Shown: piece after piece, positions 28,201-37,200 of the stretch
Layout: the number at the start of each line of letters is the position of its first letter
Numbering within the stretch: position 1 is the first letter of the stretch
Origin: Pomphorhynchus laevis
Lineage: Eukaryota; Acanthocephala; Palaeacanthocephala; Echinorhynchida; Pomphorhynchidae
Assembly (NCBI GenBank): GCA_012934845.2
Contig: WNNJ02000610.1
Span: forward strand, 1-64,000
Direction of reading: 5' to 3'
DNA: 64,000 nt
Notes under the pieces: generated by a model
Seen by the model: the letters and a program-made list of their open reading frames with translations, nothing else
Databases searched by the model: none
What the model was told of the DNA's origin: nothing
Program-made: the position numbers and the translations under genes

Positions 28201-31200
28201 TTCGTGCAATTAATTAATAAGAAAATTAATTTAATGTAATTATTGACTGTGAACCATCCCCGAGAATATAAGTTATATTATCGAGGATGGTTTGCAGACA
28301 ATTAGTTCAATTTGACCGAAAGCAATTCTACGTGATATAAATTTAATGTAATAATTAAATTTTTAAAAGAAAAGTCGATTATATTTAAAGATATCCAAAT
28401 CATAAATTGTATTTTTCAATCATGGCAAATAAATTAGCAAATTCAATTGAAATACCTATAAGTAGTTAACAAACCAAAGCCATATAACATCAAAGTATTC
28501 ATTATACAATTTTTTCGTCAAATGATAGTTATTTATCAAAATATTCAAACTTTATTTATTTAATAACTGAATTTATTAAACATATTTGGACACTAAATTT
28601 TTCAGGCATTAAAACAGTGACAGGATAGACCCAAAAACACATTAATTATTAAATTACATTATATTCTAATTGTACAACCCAGAAAATGTTTATTTTTCAA
28701 AGACATCTTAATATCGTGTGAAGTAAAAAATCAAGTTGAATGTTTCCAACATGATACAGTTTAAAATTAAAACTTTTCGTACATATTTTTTATCAGTTTA
28801 TTTTCTGACTTAATGTTTTGATAACGATCTTTGGTCGATATTAGTCTTATAAATGTGATCAGAAATCGTATTAAAACATTTTATAGCATTATTTAAAGCT
28901 AATTTCACTAATGTTTAACTTCTAAGGAGAATTTTAGAAATTTAATAAACATTTAAAGATTTTATTGATATGTAGATTTTAAATATTATATAATATACTT
29001 ATAGAACATATTATATTTATATTTATAATCGGAATTATAATTGTTTTTCTATTATATCTTTACTTTAACTTGAAAAATTGACCATAAATAAAATTTCGTT
29101 TGTCTTTGAATTAAATTCTAAACATTTCAAATTTCTGGAAATATCTTGATATATTTTTATAAATTCATCAACCATCGAGTTTAATTGGCAATAAAATTTG
29201 TTGTTTATTTATAGAATTAGAAAAATAGAGAATTAAAAAATCAAATAATTATTTTTTTAATAAATAATTAAAAATAAGAAAAATTAAAATTAAAATAAAC
29301 CATTCAACTTACTACGATTGTCGTTGTTTTGAATATATATAGATCACACCACGCTGGATCAGAGTAGACAAGAAAATAGAACAAATTTTCACGGCTATCT
29401 GCTTTAGGCGGAACACGAATTGTATGCAATGGTAGACTGTCAAGTACATCCTTAAAAAATAAATTTTACACTTAAAATTTATTTCAAGTTTAAAAAATTA
29501 TTATTTAAAGTTTAAAGAATTAAAAAATTATTATTTTAAGTTAAAAAAATTATTTATTAAATTTTTGCTTGCTTTTATGATCACGACAATATTGAAAATC
29601 TAAAGTTTTTCATTAAGCAGAATATTGTTTCAGACAAATATTTCAAACTATAAATATCACGTGATTTAGTAACAATTCAATTAATGAAATAGCAAAGAAT
29701 AATATAATTTATTTTATATTTCGCTTAATAATTATCAGCATGGTCTCCAAGCTCGTGCTGAGAATGAAAAAAAGGTTTGATGATAGGTTAGTGACAAGCC
29801 GGTTGCAAAACACAAATGTCATATAAACCATACATGATACTTTATCGCAACTAAGTCGATCCCTGTAAATGATGCGTCTTGAAGCAAATAAAAGGTTTAG
29901 AGTAACTTCATTAGGCTGTTGGAGGCACAATTACATTGTAAGCGCATTTCTCTGTATCAAAAATGAAATAGAAAAGGTTTCAAAGAACCTTTTCTGTAAA
30001 GAACTGAAGACAACGTCAACCACTGGAAATGATGCGCCTTGAAGCAATCTACAAAAGGTTTAATGTTACATTGTCTTAAAAAATTACTCTTACTTGTTGA
30101 AAGTAAAACAAGAGTAAATGCACCATTCGAGATAAAAAAAACCTAAGCCTTCATTCAAAAGAAAAAATTGCAAGTATTTGATTATAATTAGTACCAATTA
30201 GATTGAATCAATTATTAAATTATTGTTCAATAAATCTATTGTAAATAAAATTGTATTCGTTAACATATTTTATTATATTCGTCAACATATTTTATTCATA
30301 TATTCTGCAAGGCTGCATTCAATATCGATTCGATATAATTAAATAATTATATCGAATATTTTGATAATTATATTTAGTCTTTCGATAATTAAAAACTCTT
30401 TAGTGATTTTAAAATTAAAAACGTTTTAAACTTTTATTTTAGTGAATTTAAACGATTGATTATAAAACGATGTGCATAATTTCATGAAGAAACTTGCGCA
30501 TCAATTTTGTTTCAAAATAAAAACGAAAATAAAAAGATAAATTTTTAAATTTAAATTATTTGTATTACAACCTTAAAGTCACTGCTGAATATTTTCAAAT
30601 TTCCTCCTTCTACTGTGAGTGAACAAGAACTACTGTATTCATCACTTTGAATACTCGCCAAAAAGTTGTCCAGTCGTTTTTCAACAGCCCCTGCTTCTAA
30701 AACAGCAACCAAAAATATATTTCATAATGAATGTAACGGCACCCATTCGTAAGCTAAGTTTGAATGTAGCCAAATGACTAACAAGAAATGGTCCACTGCA
30801 CCACAAATCATCATCGTATGAATATTTCGTCGGCTTAATATACTCTAAAAATCATATTCAAATTATAAAATTATAAACAATGCGTTTGTTTTAAAACACT
30901 GGATAGAGTGTTTTGATTTTAAGGATATCCACAAAAGCTTTTGAAACTCATTTTAAAATCAGCAATTTATAAGGTGTTTTCATAGAAGCAATAATTAAGA
31001 TTTTATAAATATACGCTTATTTTTATTTTATAATATTTTATTTCTAATTTTTTGTCAAAATAATTTGGTGACATATGTTAAATTGATAGATACGGGCAAT
31101 TTATTATAAATTTATTATAAATACAGGCAATTTATTATAATTAATTCTAAATTATATAACATGTGAAGTTCTTATAACTTCATTTTCTTCTATTTCTTTC

Positions 31201-34200
31201 ATATAGTGTAGGTTCAGGAAAGGTTTTCTAATATTAAGTTTTTCTAATTATCAAATATTAACAAATACTTTAGCGAAATGGATTTGCACAAATCACTTCA
31301 ATTTGCTTATATCGATTGGTTGTTATTAATTCACATTAGCATGTATGTTTCTCTATGAAACTTCTAGACGTTTATAATTTAAACGTCCAAAAGTTTGTTA
31401 TATATTATATAATAAAATACAATCAAAATATATTATAATATTTTATATATATTAAATAATCAATACGTAAAAATATTTAAATTTATCAGATTGTTAATTT
31501 TAATATATAAATTTTATTAAAACAAAAATTAAACAAATTATTTTAAGTTTAAAAAATTATAATTCGTTAATCTGTTTTAAATTATAAATTTATTAATAGC
31601 TATATTTCAGATCATATAACTGAGTATACGTATTTTACACTATAAATCATAAATATAAATAAATAATTAATAATAAATAATTATTTAAGATTATATACAG
31701 TTTATTTTTATATTAAGTAAAAATTGTAAATTTAAAATAAAAGTCAATATAGCAGCGGAGCCAATAAAGCGGGGCCAATATAGCAGAGCCAATACAGCAG
31801 AGCCAACATAGCAGCGGAACCAATATAGTAGCGAAGCCAATATAGCAGCAGGTCCAATATAGCAGCGGGCCCGATATAGCAGCGGGCCCAATATAGCAGC
31901 GGGCCCAATAAAGCAGCGGGCCCAATATAGCAGCGGGCCCAATATAGCAGCGGGCCCAATATAGCAGCGGGCCCAATATAGCAGCGGGCCCAATATAGCA
32001 GCGGGCCCAATATAGCAGCGGGCCCAATATAGCAGCGGGCCCAATATAGCAGCGGGCCCAATATAGCAGCGGGCCCAATATAGCAGCGGGCCCAATATAG
32101 CAGCGGGCCCAATATAGCAGCGGGCCCAATATAGCAGCGGGCCCAATATAGCAGCGGGCCCAATATAGCAGCGGGCCCAATATAGCAGCGGGCCCAATAT
32201 AGCAGCGGGCCCAATATAGCAGCGGGCCCAATATAGCAGCGGGCCCAATATAGCAGCGGGCCCAATATAGCAGCGGGCCCAATATAGCAGCGGGCCCAAT
32301 ATAGCAGAGGGCCCAATATAGCAGCGAGGCCAATAAAGCAGCGAGGCCAATATAGCAGTGGGCCCGATATAGCAGCGGGCCCGATATAGCAGCGGGCCCA
32401 ATATAGCAGCGGGCTCAACATAGCAGCGGGCCTAATATAGCAGCGGACCCAATATAGCAGCGAGGCCAATATAGCAGCGGGCCCAATATAGCAACAGGGC
32501 CAAATACATGTTAATGAAGTGTTTTTGTTCTGATGAAATTTGGTGATCTAATATACCTTATTCTAATACAAAACATATTGTTTATTATCCATCCTTAAAA
32601 AATTTTCGCTTTATAGTTTAGGTAATTTTTTAATAATATGTTGTTGATTTTTATATTGTAAATTTAATATTTTTATATTATTTTGTTAATATATAATTCT
32701 ACATTCTAAAAAAAGAAATAATTATATACGATTTTATACAATCTTATATAATTTTATCATCATGATAAACTGATATGTTATCAGGTTTTATTATAATATT
32801 ACCACATATAATTTAGAATATACACATATATTTTATATATTACAATGATAAATAATTTAAATTTGTAATGATATTACAAATTGAAAGTTTTATATTAATA
32901 GTTTTATATTTGATATTACAAATTAAAAGTCAATATTTACGAAATGGCTACTAAATAACGGAAGATGTATCAGAATAAGAATTAATTTTTAATTTTTATT
33001 ATTAATTTTTAATAATATTTTGTTGTTTTGCATATTTTAAATTTAATATTTTTATAATATTTTGTTGATATATAATTCTACATTCTAAGAATAAGAAAAA
33101 TGTGTTATTGATGTATAATTCTACATTATAAGAAAAAGAGAAAAATCATAAAACTTGCTTGAAAATAATCAGAAAAATAATAATGTAGTATCACTAACAC
33201 ATAGTTTCAGTATTTCTGACAAAAGTTTTATTACCGGGTAAACAATATCCACAGATGAATAATAACATAATAACTTGTCAGTAGAGCAAAACAGACCAGA
33301 TAATTGAGTTTAAGTATTTTATATTGCAAATTAAAAATATTGCAAAATAAAAATTAAATAGTTAAATAATAAAAAATTAATTAATAATAATTGTTATAAG
33401 ATTTAATATAATTTATATCAAGATGAATTATAAACTGAAATTAAAAATATAAATCATTTTTTATGAATTGACTAATAAATAATAGACGGTGTATCAGAAT
33501 AAGGATTAGAGGTCATCAGGAGGAACTGCTATGTTATCAGGTTTCGGTCCCTGTTCCTCTACCCAACATAGCAGCGGGGCTAAATAAATGCTAATGACGT
33601 ATTTCCTCTAATAAAACTATCTGGTATCTTATTCTAATACAAAGTATATTATTTATTATCCATCCATAAAAATGTTCCGCTAATGATTTTAAATTTATTT
33701 TTAATATTATTGTGTTGATTTATATATTTTACTATTTTCTGCTTGATGTTATTTTTATTGTAACCTAGTTTAAAATATGCATCTATTAAATTATTTAAAT
33801 GATTTTGAAGAAAGCCAATATCATTACATATTGTTGCAATTCTTAAAATTTCATTATTTAATGTATTATTTTTTATATTATATTGTATGCATGAATGCTC
33901 ATGCAAAAATATGTTTCTTGTAAATTTAAATATGTCATCTTTACGATATAAATTAATGGTAGTTTTAGTTAATGTTAATTAAATGTTGATATCTAGATAT
34001 ACACCTTCTTTATCATCAATATTGGTTTTGTTAAAAATAAGGCTTTCTGGATAAATTTGTTCATTAATTGAGTAAAAATTATTAGAATTAAATACACATA
34101 TATCACCACTATATCGAAACATATATTTCATATATTTATATAGTTTAGATTTAGTTTTTACAGTTATGAACAAATTCATATTATATAAAGCTTAAAAACA

Positions 34201-37200
34201 AGTCAGCTATAATTGGGATACTATTACCACCCATTGGAACACCTTTTACTTGTCTAAATATAGATGTCTCTACTTTTAAATAATTTTGATTTATCAAAAT
34301 ATTTAAGGATTCTATTAATTCAATTTTAACCATATATTTATATTTACTTGATGATTGATTTTTTTGTTAGCTAGCAGTTATAACATATATATGTATATCT
34401 TTTTCCGAATATAAGATTAATTAATTTTTCTAACGCTACTTCAATATCTACTAAATCTAGATTTGTATAAAGCGTACTAACTTCGTATGTATTTATATTT
34501 TGAAAATTTATTCCTTTTGTCTGTTCTAAAAATTCTTTTGTAGAATTGAATACTGAAATAGTGTTTTATACCAGTATTAATTTCGATTACTTTACAATAT
34601 TTTTTGAAGTGCGCTTTAATTACTTTAAGTATTTTATTCATATAGACAGAAAGTGGTTTTAATGTACATTTAAACGCACTACATATGAACCTCGGTTTTT
34701 CGGACTTTTATGTAATTTCGGATTCCAATATAATATAGGTATAGTTTTATTATGTGATTCAGCCTTTATGTAATAAAACAAAAGTTTTATTACCGGGAAA
34801 ACAATATCCATATATCAATAATAACTTGTTAGAAAAACCAATCAGACTAGATAACTGAGTCTACTTATTTTATACTATAAATCAATATTTATACAATAGT
34901 GTTACTTATTTTATACAATTTATATTTATAAGAAGTCAAAATTTTAAATTGAAATTTAAAATAAAAGTCAATTGTTATGACTTGACTAATAAATAGCATT
35001 CGATGTCTCAAAATAAGGATTAGAGGTCATCATTTAATCACATTAGAGGTGATTAAATAGCACACTACTGCCAGGAATCTCACAGAAGTACAAATAATTA
35101 TTGCTTTTTAAAATTGTAAGCCGGCATACTTTTGCTTGTTTACAATTTTACAAAACTATATATTTTTATTATTTAATCTGTTAGTATTGATTTGAAACAC
35201 ATGCTTTTAATGTATTTAAATAATCATGTTAAATCATATTAAATATATTGAATTTTCGAACGTGACTGTGTTCATAATCAGTATTTGACAAAAATATTTG
35301 ACAATTTTAATATACATACTAAATCTTCTTCAATATACGCAGTTTGTTGTTTGTCTAATTAAAACAAAATTATACGAACGAAAAACAAGCTACGATTAAT
35401 AAAACAAAATGGCAATAAAAAAGTAACGCAATGGTTTAAGTTTGAATAATAAATAAATTGCGATAAGATTAACTATGGAAGAAACATAATGTGCGATAAA
35501 ATTATTTATGAAGTAATATATATGGAAGAAACAGAACTCTCATCTGTTTGATTCTCAAACAGATGAGAATCAAATAGATAAATGTAGAATTAAAAGCCAT
35601 GTTATTTATTAAATTTATCTTTAAATTAAAAGATTTAGTTTCCTTGTTATATCAAAAATATAAATCCTTTAATAAAATTGTCCTTATTTTATTACAAATA
35701 ACAACTTGTTTTAATAAATCATTACTTTCTATAAAAATAATATTTTTTATTTATAATAATATCTTTTTGTATTATTTTTTTCTGAAGTTAATATTTAAGT
35801 CGTAATTATTTTGAACATGTCATTTGAATTTTGACGATATGAGTAATTAAAAATTATATAAATTGTGGGGCTTTAAATTGTATGAATTATCATCTGCAAG
35901 GTAATGTTAAAATGCAAATATATTGTATATTGTGTAGTTTAACTAGCTGTAAGGACTCTTAAGATATTTAAATTGTCGATTACTAGATTAGATCTTATAT
36001 TGTTAGAAAAGAGGTTTATTTATATCCCGGGATAAGATAATTAAATACTTGAAACACTTATATTTAGCCTATAAGGTTTTTTACTATTATCAAATATAAT
36101 TTAGACATCAATTTCTCAAGATTAAATGTATTTCATTCAAATTAGATAATAACTGAATTCCATCGATTGGAATTTACGCAAATATAAATTAAAGAAAACA
36201 GGCAGAAACTAAGATTCAAATGTCAATTCCTATCGTATTCATTGAATGAATTCGTATAATTTTGGTTAGAATTTGTTTGTTTAATTAGTATTATTACCAG
36301 CAAATATAATTGAATTAAACTATTTTAAAAATTATACAGTCATTAAGATCTTTTGTTTAAATCTTAATCGAAAAACGTTCTTATGCTATTTCTCCTTAAT
36401 ATTTTTGCATTTGAAATATACTCGATACTGTAATATTTTGAATGATAAGGCTTGGAGATTACTAAATTTTTTAAAGTCATAAAATGCAAACTATATTTTA
36501 TTATCTAGAAATTAATCTTAAAGCACCTCAATCTTCAATTTTCAATTATATATTTCCATAACTTCGGAAAGGAAATTTTAACAGTATAGCTGATAAGGAA
36601 GCTGACTTTTACGTACGCATTTCACAACAGAGCAATATAAAGCAATATAAGTCTTATATGCGGTATCCTTTAAAATAAGTTGGATAACCTAATTTTCTTA
36701 ACATATGGAACTTTTGAAATTGACCCTTATTAATCCATGAAATTTCAGAAGATACTTTAAAATTTCTAAGCAGAGAATATGAAAGTTTATTTAAAAGATA
36801 AAATTTACACTTGTATATTACAAAGAAGAAAAACAGCAGTGGAAGTAAAAAAATTTGATAGAAAAAATGTTCTCCATAGAGTCATATAGTTGATGCAGAA
36901 CACATTTTAAATAAACATTATATATAAGAGACATATCCTACAAATATTGGCACAAAAGGTACGTGTAGGATTTATAATTAATAAAGTTAATAGAGATATC
37001 GTCGCCTTAGATAGCGGCTAACGGTCAATTTAGACACTTAAATTATTTAAATAATCAAATACGTTTAAATGATAGACATAAATCTTAAACATTTAAACTA
37101 ATCACAACAGAAGTTGTATCATAAAAGTTCAATTTCGATTATCGACCTCGTGGTAATTTGTTGATCTTTTGCGTTTAATTTAGATACAATTTTTTCGGAA

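Noticed and set aside
31691-32469. Three overlapping ORFs of 206-241 codons on the minus strand, all encoding the same repetitive protein
   Set aside because: A stop-free 17-bp unit (not divisible by 3) is open in all three frames on that strand and gives one 17-residue repeat; no codon bias, start context or flanking coding signal.
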